Positions 1 to 6,149 of a stretch of 6,214 bases of DNA are shown here, piece by piece (within the stretch, counting starts at the first letter, position 1; each line of letters starts with the position of its first letter). Location of the stretch: NCBI GenBank assembly GCA_027030435.1, contig JALVEX010000001.1, positions 1 to 6,214 on the forward strand. Reading direction: 5' to 3'. The translations under genes were made by a program, and so were the position numbers. The notes below the pieces were generated by a model. The model saw only the letters and a program-made list of their open reading frames with translations. It made no database searches and was not told the DNA's origin. The stretch is from Paracoccaceae bacterium (GTDB taxonomy: Bacteria; Pseudomonadota; Alphaproteobacteria; Rhodobacterales; Rhodobacteraceae).

Positions 1-558
1 GGCGATTTCGAACTTCTCGAGAACGCGCTCGATGAAGGGGGCGCACATGGCGCCATCGGTGAGCGTGGGCGGGCGCGGCTCGGCGGGGCGGGGCAGGACG
101 GTGCCCAGCGTCTGCACCTCGATCAGCGCCGCCGTCAGCTGAGGATCGGGCAGGGCGTATGCGCGCAGCCCGTCACTGCGCTCGAGCGCAAGGATGAGCG
201 GCGTATGCGCGCCATCGCCCGCGCCAGCGCCACCCGGCGCGGCTTCTCCGGCTTCCCCGCCATCATCCACGCCTGCGCCCCGGCCATCACCCCCGCCGCC
301 GGCAGGCCCGGAAAGCCATTCCAGCAGCGCATCCGGCAGCAAGTGGCGCCGCTCCTCGATGCCGCGCTGAACCAGGGTGAGCGAGAAGCCCTCCTCCGCC
401 GCCTTTGGCAGCGCCAGCGCCAGCGCCTTGGCCGGGGTCATCACGCCCGGGCCGGGCGGGCGGACATGGCCGAGCTTGCGGCGCAGGCCCTCATTGCGCG
501 CCGCGCCCTTTGGCCCGCCCGCACCCGCTGCTCCCCCATGCTGATCTTCTGCCGCCAT
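1..558 (-). CDS. FliM/FliN-like flagellar motor switch protein, N-terminal part (runs off left edge)
   Basis: This open frame of 186 codons starts at ATG 558 and is still open at base 1, so the C-terminus, where a SpoA (FliN-type) domain would lie, is not visible. GGAAAGG at 562-568 sits just 3 nt from the ATG, and an in-frame TAA lies about 20 codons upstream, so the start is fairly secure. An N-terminal LRRKLG (residues 25-30), the helical stretch TPAKALALALPKAAEEGF (41-58), LLPDALLEWLSGP (73-85) and the block LTAALIEVQTLG plus LTDGAMCAPFIERVLEKFE (141-184) resemble the FliM-like proteins of Rhodobacterales as I remember them; no alignment was run. Such proteins belong to the flagellar C-ring that sets rotation direction. 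Residues about 84-118 are an unusual Gly/Ala/Asp-rich low-complexity insert. It begins 68 nt after the kinase gene with no obvious terminator between, so it may be co-transcribed. The family call is moderate; the presence of a gene is firm. Confidence 0.62.
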   Translation of the reverse strand, partial: MAAEDQHGGAAGAGGPKGAARNEGLRRKLGHVRPPGPGVMTPAKALALALPKAAEEGFSLTLVQRGIEERRHLLPDALLEWLSGPAGGGGDGRGAGVDDGGEAGEAAPGGAGAGDGAHTPLILALERSDGLRAYALPDPQLTAALIEVQTLGTVLPRPAEPRPPTLTDGAMCAPFIERVLEKFEIA

Positions 559-626
559 GCGCCTTTCCGCGAGCCATTCCGCCGGTATTGCCCGGCCAGA
601 GTGCCGCACCCATGGTTACCAGCCGG

Positions 627-3377
627 TTACTCGGCCGCGGTTTTTCCCGCCTCTGCTCCCGTTTCGCCCCGCTCAGCGCTCCTTCTCCCGCGCCGGCTGA
701 GCGGCAGCACCACCCGGAAGGCCGCCCCCCCCTGCCCCGGCAGATAGCTGATTGTGCCGCCAAGCCGGCTCACGATCTCGCGGCTGATCGCCAGCCCGAG
801 CCCGGCCCCGCCGGCGGCGCGCTGATCGCCAAGGCGGGAGAATTTCTCGAAGATCAGCGCCTGATGCTTTCGCGCGATACCGGGGCCGTTGTCGATGAAA
901 TCGATGGTCACCTCCCCACCCTTCCGACGCACGCGGATGCGCAGTTCGGGATCCTCTGCCGTGCAGTATTTCTGCGCATTGGAGACGAGATTGATGAACA
1001 CCTGCGCCAGCCTGTCGCTGTCGGTTTCGATCTCCACCCGCTCATCGGCCGGGTTGCGGATGATCCGGAGGCGGCCCGCGCCCTCCCCGGCCCCGGTCGC
1101 CTTCAGGGCGCGCTCGATGATCTCGTGCAGATCGCCCGGCGCGCAGGCAAGCTCCACCTCGCCGTTCTGCAGCACCCCGAGATCGAGGAGATCGTCCAGA
1201 AGCCGGGTGAGGCGGAGGGTTTCATCGTGGATGATGGCGCTGTAGCGGGTGCGCGCCTCGGGATCGAGGCCGCTGCCATCGCGCAGGATCTCGCTGAAGG
1301 CGCGGATCGATGTCATCGGGGTGCGCAGCTCGTGGCTGATCTGGCTGAGGAAGGCATCCTTCTGGGCGTTGAGTTCGGTCAGCTTCTCGTTGGCCTCGCG
1401 CAGGCGGCGTGCGGTGCGGGCAAGCTCGCGCGATTTGGCTTCGAGCCGGCTCGAATATTCCATGATCTGCGCCGTTTCGCTCGCCACCGCCATCAGATCG
1501 CTGACCGAAACGCTCGCCCCGCCCACGATCTGGCTCACCATCGCATGCGCCGTGGCCCCGCCAACGGAGCCCGCCAGCTCGCGCTCGAGGCGTTCGAGGA
1601 AATCAGGCGAGGGATCGGGGAGAAAGCCGCTGTTGCCCTGGGCACGCGCCTCGGCGCGGAAAAGCTCCTGCGCCTCATCGGGCCCGAGGATGCGCTGCGC
1701 CATCGCCAGCAGATCCTCCGTCTCGGCGCCGCTCCCCGCCCAGCCCCGCGCCGGCGCGCTCTGATCGAAGACATTGACGAACTGCGCCCCCTGCAGCCGC
1801 TCGAGCGGCGCGGGGAAGCTCGTAAGCGAAAACAGGATGAAGGCGAAGATGTTGAGCGTGAGGCTCCAGAAGACGGCATGCACCACCGGGTCCATGCCCG
1901 AAATGCCGAACAGCGCCTGCGGGCGCAGCCAGCCGATGCCCCAGGGGCCATGTGCGAGCACTGCCTGCGGGAGGATGCCGCCGCTGGCGATGGTGGGGAG
2001 AAAGAGGGTCCAGCCCCACAGCAGGAAGCCGGTGACGAGCCCGGCGATGGCCCCGCGCCGGGTGGCGCCGCGCCAGAAGATGCCACCCAGCATCGCCGGC
2101 AGCACCTGCGCCACGCCGGTGAAAGAAATCAGCCCGATCGCCGCCAGCGCCGCCCCCCCGCCCGAGAAGCGGAAATAGGCGTAGCCGAGCGCCAGGATCA
2201 CCGCGATGGAGAGGCGGCGCGCGCGCAGCACCACCCGGCGCACATCGCCCGAGCGCGTCACCTGCTGGTTGGCCATTGCCAGCCAGATCGGCATCACCAC
2301 ATGGTTCGATACCATGGTGGAAAGCGCGATCGCGGCCACGATCACCATCGAGGTGGCGGAGCTGAAGCCGCCGAGAAAGGCGAACATCGCCAGCCCCTCC
2401 TGCCCCTGCGAAAGCGGCAGGGTGAGCACGAAGAGATCCGGGTTGGCCCCCGCCGGCATCAGCTGCAGCCCCGCCACCGCGATCGGCACCACGAAGAGGC
2501 TCATCAGCAGGAGATAGAGCGGGAAGGCCCAGCTGGCGGTGGCAAGATGGCGCTCGTCGGCGTTTTCCACCACCATCACCTGAAACATGCGCGGCAGGGT
2601 GAGGAAGGCGGCGGCGGCAAGGAAGGTGAGGGTGATCCAGCGCCCCGGGCGCAGCTGCCAGGCGGCGATGGGCGAGGCATCGATGCGCGCCAGCATGTCT
2701 CCCACGCCGCCGCCGATCCCCCAGACGACGAACACCCCCACCGCGATCAGCGCAAACAGCTTCACCAGCGCCTCGGCCGCGATCGCCATCACCACCCCGT
2801 GATGGCGCTCGTTGGCATCGAGATTGCGGGTGCCGAAGAGGATGGTGAACAGCGCCAGCCCCGCCGCCACCCAGAGCGCGGTGGCGTTGAGCCCCGCATG
2901 CGCCGGCGCGCCCGCGCCGCCCGCCGTCCCGGCGAATACGGAGAAGGAGAGGGTCACCGATTGCAGCTGCAGCGCGATATAGGGCGTGGTGCCGATCACC
3001 GCGATCAGGGTCACGATCACGCCGAGCAGATTGGATTTGCCGTAGCGCGAGGAGACGAGATCGGCGATCGAGGTGATGCGCTGGCTGCGCCCGATGCGCA
3101 CCAGCTTGCGCAGGATCACCCACCAGCCGATCATCACCAGCGTCGGTCCGAGGTATATGGTGAGAAATTCGAGCCCCGAGCGCGCCGCATAGCCCACGGC
3201 GCCGTAGAAGGTCCAGGCGGTGCAGTAGATCGAGAGGCTGAGCGTATAGACGATGGGCGAGCGCAGCCAGCCCTGACGCCCGCTGCGCGCCCTGGCATCG
3301 GCGATGAAGGCGATCAGGAAGAGGAAGGCCACATAGCCAAGGCAGACGGCGATCAGGAGGTTGAAGGAAACCATCAT
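627..3377 (-). CDS. Sensor histidine kinase with a sodium/solute-symporter-type membrane domain
   Basis: A 916-residue membrane-bound kinase. Residues about 5-520 form a many-helix domain of the SSSF (sodium:solute symporter) type, including SIYCTAWTFYGAVGYAARSG (49-68) and GGFSSATSMVIV (336-347), where Ser339-Ser340 fall where the family's Na+ site usually is. A short cytoplasmic segment (about 550-600, with AMAQRILGPDEAQELF) resembles a STAC linker. A charged coiled coil (about 640-675) leads to the HisKA box with phospho-acceptor His682 in SHELRTP. The ATPase has an N box (Asn800), G1 DNGPGI (829-834), an F box (Phe843, Phe846) and G2 GGAGLGLA (856-863). No PAS domain is evident, unlike CbrA or CrbS/MxtR. 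It should autophosphorylate and pass phosphate to the receiver two genes upstream. The start overlaps the stop of the upstream gene (ATGA); a second ATG follows immediately. The ligand is unknown; acetate or amino acids are guesses from relatives. Confidence 0.93.
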   Translation of the reverse strand: MMVSFNLLIAVCLGYVAFLFLIAFIADARARSGRQGWLRSPIVYTLSLSIYCTAWTFYGAVGYAARSGLEFLTIYLGPTLVMIGWWVILRKLVRIGRSQRITSIADLVSSRYGKSNLLGVIVTLIAVIGTTPYIALQLQSVTLSFSVFAGTAGGAGAPAHAGLNATALWVAAGLALFTILFGTRNLDANERHHGVVMAIAAEALVKLFALIAVGVFVVWGIGGGVGDMLARIDASPIAAWQLRPGRWITLTFLAAAAFLTLPRMFQVMVVENADERHLATASWAFPLYLLLMSLFVVPIAVAGLQLMPAGANPDLFVLTLPLSQGQEGLAMFAFLGGFSSATSMVIVAAIALSTMVSNHVVMPIWLAMANQQVTRSGDVRRVVLRARRLSIAVILALGYAYFRFSGGGAALAAIGLISFTGVAQVLPAMLGGIFWRGATRRGAIAGLVTGFLLWGWTLFLPTIASGGILPQAVLAHGPWGIGWLRPQALFGISGMDPVVHAVFWSLTLNIFAFILFSLTSFPAPLERLQGAQFVNVFDQSAPARGWAGSGAETEDLLAMAQRILGPDEAQELFRAEARAQGNSGFLPDPSPDFLERLERELAGSVGGATAHAMVSQIVGGASVSVSDLMAVASETAQIMEYSSRLEAKSRELARTARRLREANEKLTELNAQKDAFLSQISHELRTPMTSIRAFSEILRDGSGLDPEARTRYSAIIHDETLRLTRLLDDLLDLGVLQNGEVELACAPGDLHEIIERALKATGAGEGAGRLRIIRNPADERVEIETDSDRLAQVFINLVSNAQKYCTAEDPELRIRVRRKGGEVTIDFIDNGPGIARKHQALIFEKFSRLGDQRAAGGAGLGLAISREIVSRLGGTISYLPGQGGAAFRVVLPLSRRGRRSAERGETGAEAGKTAAE

Positions 3378-3667
3378 TTCCCGCCCGAAAGTTCATCGCC
3401 GGGGCCTGCACCGCCCGAAAGGCCCGCGCGCTCATCGCCATCCCCGCCTCGTGTGAGCCGCGAGGCCAGCCAGGCGGTGCAGAGGATCAGGAACAGCCAG
3501 ACCGAAAACAGCCAGACAAGCCCGGCCGCGGTGGAAGGCTCACGCCACATCAGCGGCAGGAAGATCAGCAGGAGCCCGAGAAGCGGCATCAGGCGGGCAG
3601 CGTCCGTCAGCCGGCGGAAGCGGTAGTTTTCCCGGGCGAGGAAAAGCGGCTCCGGGGGTTTCTTCAT
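3374..3667 (-). CDS. Small two-helix membrane protein linked to the symporter-type kinase
   Basis: A 97-residue protein with a short basic, aromatic N-terminus (residues 1-22), two predicted membrane helices (about 24-41 and 46-69), and a hydrophilic Gly/Asp-rich tail (74-97). No catalytic motif is visible. GGGAG about 6 nt before the ATG gives a usable ribosome site. Its start overlaps the receiver stop (ATGA) and its stop overlaps the kinase start (ATGA), so translation of all three is likely coupled. Small two-helix proteins such as DUF4212 or DUF485 are known to be encoded just before SSSF transporters. This protein has the same size, topology and position, with a RENYRFRR segment that only loosely recalls the DUF4212 N-terminus. 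I infer that it is an accessory subunit of the symporter domain of the kinase. The gene is well supported by context; its family and function are not established. Confidence 0.82.
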   Translation of the reverse strand: MKKPPEPLFLARENYRFRRLTDAARLMPLLGLLLIFLPLMWREPSTAAGLVWLFSVWLFLILCTAWLASRLTRGGDGDERAGLSGGAGPGDELSGGK

Positions 3668-4095
3668 GGCGGCGCGCTCCCGTTGCCCCCGTTCTTTCCG
3701 CCGTCACCATCGCCGTCTGCGACCGCAGCCCCTGCGGCAAGGGCGCGCACGGTTTCCAGCACCTCGGTGTTGGAAAACGGCTTGGTCATGAAGCGGGTGG
3801 CGCCGAGCTGGCGGGCGAGATCACGGTCCTTGTCCTGGCCGCGCGCCGTCAGCATCAGCACGGGCAGCGTGCGGGTCGCGGGATCGGCGCGCAGGGCACG
3901 CAGTATGTCATAGCCGCTTTCGCCGGGCAGCATCACATCGAGCACCAGCACATCGGGGCGCACCCGCGCGATCACCTCGAGCGCGCCGGTGCCGTTGGCA
4001 TGGGTGATCACGTCCATGCCCGCGCGCTTCAGCACGAAGCTGATCGCCTCGGTGATGTTGGGCTCGTCCTCTATCAGCAGGATCCGTTCGGCCAC
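3664..4095 (-). CDS. Single-domain response regulator (receiver only)
   Basis: A 143-residue CheY-like receiver beginning at GTG 4095. The receiver signature is complete: acidic pair Asp10-Glu11 in LLIEDEP, phospho-acceptor Asp53 in LVLDVMLPG, Thr83 in LMLTARG, and Lys105 in MTKPF. After about residue 118 only a Gly/Asp/Asn-rich tail remains, with no DNA-binding or enzymatic output domain. The GTG is chosen because GGGGGA (4101-4106) lies 5 nt upstream and the receiver fold begins at residue 3. The longer frame starts at a TTG (4188) that is itself part of a promoter -35 box. It is the first gene of the three-gene cassette and the obvious phosphate acceptor for the symporter-type kinase. Such stand-alone receivers act through protein partners or as phosphorelay intermediates. 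Which applies here cannot be read from the sequence. Confidence 0.92.
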   Translation of the reverse strand: MAERILLIEDEPNITEAISFVLKRAGMDVITHANGTGALEVIARVRPDVLVLDVMLPGESGYDILRALRADPATRTLPVLMLTARGQDKDRDLARQLGATRFMTKPFSNTEVLETVRALAAGAAVADGDGDGGKNGGNGSAPP

Positions 4096-4100
4096 CTGAT

Positions 4101-4106
4101 TCCCCC
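4101..4106 (-). promoter_or_regulatory. Ribosome binding site deciding the GTG start of the response regulator
   Basis: The minus strand reads GGGGGA, followed by 5 nt and then GTG (4095). This is well spaced for a Shine-Dalgarno site and supports the short 143-residue form over the extended reading frame. Confidence 0.55.
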
Positions 4107-4158
4107 GTTTCCCCCGTGCAAGACACGGCCGCCGCTCCTCGCCGGCCGCCTCGGTCCG

Positions 4159-4188
4159 ACTATCTCCCCAAACGGGCGGCCCTGTCAA
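4159..4188 (-). promoter_or_regulatory. Predicted sigma70-type promoter for the receiver/small protein/kinase cassette
   Basis: On the minus strand a perfect TTGACA (-35, 4183-4188) is followed by an 18-nt spacer and GATAGT (-10, 4159-4164; 4 of 6 matches to TATAAT). Transcription would begin near 4152, leaving a leader of roughly 57 nt before the GTG at 4095. Its position in the gap between aroB and the cassette fits. The -10 is imperfect and promoter prediction in GC-rich DNA is error-prone, but an exact -35 at near-optimal spacing is uncommon by chance. Confidence 0.5.
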
Positions 4189-4203
4189 AGGCTACGCCAC
4201 CTG

Positions 4204-4246
4204 CGGGGCCTCTCCCGGCCGGGTGCGGGGAGCCTGTTTCGCCCCG
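4204..4246 (-). other. GC-rich inverted repeats just after aroB
   Basis: CGGGGC (4204-4209) can pair with GCCCCG (4241-4246), and inside it CTCCC (4212-4216) with GGGAG (4228-4232). The structure starts a few nucleotides past the aroB stop. It could weaken read-through into the signalling cassette or stabilise the aro mRNA 3' end. There is no T-run after it on the minus strand, so it is not a canonical intrinsic terminator, and such pairings arise easily in this base composition. Confidence 0.25.
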
Positions 4247-4251
4247 CCCCG

Positions 4252-5391
4252 TCAGGCGCGGCGCATGGAAAGCGCATCCGCAAGCAGCGCGCGCACCGCC
4301 TCCATGGGCACGTCATCGGCCACGAAGGCCGCGCCGATGCCGCGGGCGAGCACGAAGCGGATGCGGCCATCGCGCACTTTCTTGTCCTGCATCATGAGGG
4401 CGATCAGGCCATCGGTATCGGGAAGTTCTCCTTCTATATCAGAGAGATCGGCCTTCATCCTCATTTCGCGCAGATGCTGGCGCAGGCGGCTCGGATCCTC
4501 CTGGGGGCAAAGCCCGAGGCGGCTTGAAAGCTCAAACGCCAGCGCCGCGCCGATGGCCACCCCCTCGCCGTGCAGCAGACGATCGCCATAGCCCGTGGCC
4601 GCCTCCAGCGCATGGCCGAAGGTGTGGCCGAGATTGAGAAGCGCGCGCTCGCCCTGCTCGCGCTCGTCGCGCGCCACGATCCCCGCCTTCATGGCGCAGG
4701 AGCGGCGCACCGCCTCCACCCTGAGCGCCTGATCGCCGGCCGCCATCGCCGAGGCGTTTTCTTCGAGCCAGGCGAAGAAATCGGCATCCCCCAGAAGGCC
4801 GTATTTCACCACCTCGCCGTAGCCGGAGAGGAAATCGCGCGGCGCGAGCGTATCGAGCACGGTCGTATCGGCGAGCACCAGCGCGGGCTGGTGAAAGGCG
4901 CCGATCAGATTCTTGCCGTGGGGGGAATTGATGCCCGTCTTGCCGCCCACGGAGCTGTCCACCTGGGCGAGCAGGGTTGTCGGGATCTGGGCGAAGCGCA
5001 CGCCCCGGCGCAGCACCGCCGCGGCGAAACCGGCGAGATCGCCGATCACCCCGCCGCCGAAGGCGATCACCAGATCGTTGCGCTCCACCTCTGCCGAGAG
5101 CAGCCATTCCACCGCCCTTTCGAGGTGCGGCCAGCTCTTGGTGCCCTCGCCCGGCGGCAGCGCGAGCGCCTCCATCCCGATCCCCTCGCGCGCAAGCCCC
5201 GCGCGCAGGCTATCGAGATGCAGCGCGGCCACGTTTTCATCGGTGATCACCGCCACCTTCGGGCGCGCGAGCAGAGGCGCGATGTGGCGGCCCGCTTCGC
5301 CGATCAGCCCGGGGGCGATCAGGATGTCATAGCCGCGCGCTCCGAGATCCACTTGCACCTTCGCTGCATCATTTACTGCTTCATCGGCCAT
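4252..5391 (-). CDS. aroB: 3-dehydroquinate synthase
   Basis: This 379-residue enzyme converts DAHP to 3-dehydroquinate, the second step of the shikimate pathway, in the cytoplasm, using NAD+ and a divalent metal. Visible family features are DEN (51-53), PPGEGTKS (79-86), the nucleotide loop GGGVIGD (112-118), PTTLLAQVDSSVGGKTGIN (137-155), and the metal ligands Glu193 (GYGEVVKYG), His256 (NLGHTFGH) and His274 (LLHGEGVAIG). Arg249 and His260 match other active-site positions. The length is normal for the family. I chose ATG 5391 because AGGAAG (5398-5403) lies 6 nt upstream. An in-frame GTG at 5406 would overlap the aroK stop and add five residues but has no spaced ribosome site. The gene lies 11 nt behind aroK and is surely co-transcribed with it. 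Nothing looks broken; this is the most secure call in the window. Confidence 0.97.
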   Translation of the reverse strand: MADEAVNDAAKVQVDLGARGYDILIAPGLIGEAGRHIAPLLARPKVAVITDENVAALHLDSLRAGLAREGIGMEALALPPGEGTKSWPHLERAVEWLLSAEVERNDLVIAFGGGVIGDLAGFAAAVLRRGVRFAQIPTTLLAQVDSSVGGKTGINSPHGKNLIGAFHQPALVLADTTVLDTLAPRDFLSGYGEVVKYGLLGDADFFAWLEENASAMAAGDQALRVEAVRRSCAMKAGIVARDEREQGERALLNLGHTFGHALEAATGYGDRLLHGEGVAIGAALAFELSSRLGLCPQEDPSRLRQHLREMRMKADLSDIEGELPDTDGLIALMMQDKKVRDGRIRFVLARGIGAAFVADDVPMEAVRALLADALSMRRA

Positions 5392-5402
5392 TTGCCTCTT
5401 CC

Positions 5403-6059
5403 TCACCTTCGCTGCGCACCATTCTTCGCACGCCCCGCGCCCGCGCTGCCCGGCTTCAGCTCCACCACGTCCGGGCGCCTCTCGAGCAGGGCCTGCAGCA
5501 CCCGTTCGCTCATGTCCTCGATCGAAAGCCCCGGCTCCGAGCGCACCTCGATATCGGCCTGCGCATATACCGGAACCCGCTCTTCATAAAGGCTTTCGAG
5601 CGTCGCCCGCGGATCGGGCGTGCGCAGCAGCGGGCGGGTCTTCTTGTGGCGCACCCGGCTCCACAGGAGATCGAGATCGGCGTTGAGCCACACCGAAACC
5701 CCCGCTTCACGGATCATCCTGCGGTTCTTGCCGGCGAGAAAGGCGCCGCCGCCGGTGGAGAGCACGCATGGCGCGCCCGCCAGAAGCCGCGCGATCACCT
5801 CGCTTTCGCGGGCCCGGAAGAAGGCCTCGCCATCGCGCGCGAAGATCTCCGCGATCTCCATGTTGGCGGCGCGCACGATCTCTTCGTCGGAATCGAGAAA
5901 GGCCACCCCGAGACGGCGCGCAAGGCTCTTGCCGACAGCCGTCTTGCCCGCGCCCATCATGCCCACCATGACGATGGTCTTGTGCAGGATGAATTCCGAA
6001 ATGGCGATGCCTCGCTCACAGTTTGGCCCTGCCTCCCTAAATGGCGTGATCTTTGGCAA
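5403..6059 (-). CDS. aroK: Shikimate kinase (5' end unresolved)
   Basis: Phosphorylates shikimate at the 3-hydroxyl with ATP. Counting from the ATT at 6002, the enzyme shows the P-loop GMMGAGKT (14-21), substrate-binding DSD (37-39), Arg63 in FFRARE, TGGGAF (83-88), the lid TRPLL with Arg123, and RVPVY with Arg142. A basic tail of about 19 residues follows the usual end. The coordinates use TTG 6059, the nearest standard start codon in frame, but it has no ribosome site and lies in AT-richer promoter-like DNA. The next standard start upstream is GTG 6131, giving an extension of over 40 residues. The better biological candidate is ATT 6002 (ISEFILHKTIVMVG; GAGG 7 nt upstream), giving 199 residues. 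Alternatively, GTG 6019 in the neighbouring frame (VSEASPF) would join if one base were missing. The kinase identity is certain; the start is not. Confidence 0.93.
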   Translation of the reverse strand: MPKITPFREAGPNCERGIAISEFILHKTIVMVGMMGAGKTAVGKSLARRLGVAFLDSDEEIVRAANMEIAEIFARDGEAFFRARESEVIARLLAGAPCVLSTGGGAFLAGKNRRMIREAGVSVWLNADLDLLWSRVRHKKTRPLLRTPDPRATLESLYEERVPVYAQADIEVRSEPGLSIEDMSERVLQALLERRPDVVELKPGSAGAGRAKNGAQRR

Positions 6060-6074
6060 AAGACCATATACAAT
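6046..6074 (+). promoter_or_regulatory. Possible promoter for the divergent plus-strand gene
   Basis: The stretch between aroK and the plus-strand gene (about 6020-6149) is locally richer in A/T. On the plus strand TACAAT (6069-6074; 5 of 6 to the -10 consensus) has GTGATC (6046-6051; 3 of 6) 17 nt upstream. Transcription from about 6081 would leave a leader near 70 nt before the ATG at 6150. On the opposite strand TATATG (6065-6070) could serve as the aroK -10, but no convincing -35 lies at the right distance. Both assignments are weak. Confidence 0.3.
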
Positions 6075-6149
6075 CGGCGAAAATCCGGCCGAATGCCCGT
6101 TTCGCAATGGCGGGGCGGCCGCAAGAAACACGTCAGAGGCAAGGAAGCG

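Noticed and set aside
614..630. Direct repeat GGTTAC (614-619 and 625-630) around the kinase stop codon
   Set aside because: Two six-base copies are too short to indicate an attachment or binding site, and one contains the stop codon itself.
1675..3441. Minus-strand open frame of 588 codons overlapping the kinase in another frame
   Set aside because: It is Arg/Gly/Ala-rich with no motif or hydrophobic helices, and it is a frame shadow of the symporter domain.
405..3626. Plus-strand open frame of 1073 codons opposite the kinase and small-protein genes
   Set aside because: The translation is low-complexity and rich in Arg, His, Glu and Gly with no domain. It mirrors the codon pattern of the minus-strand genes, as is usual in GC-rich DNA. 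The minus-strand kinase has full motifs.
4570..5589. Plus-strand open frame of 339 codons opposite aroB and aroK
   Set aside because: It is antisense to aroB with its conserved catalytic residues. The translation looks compositionally random, and no ribosome site or context supports it.
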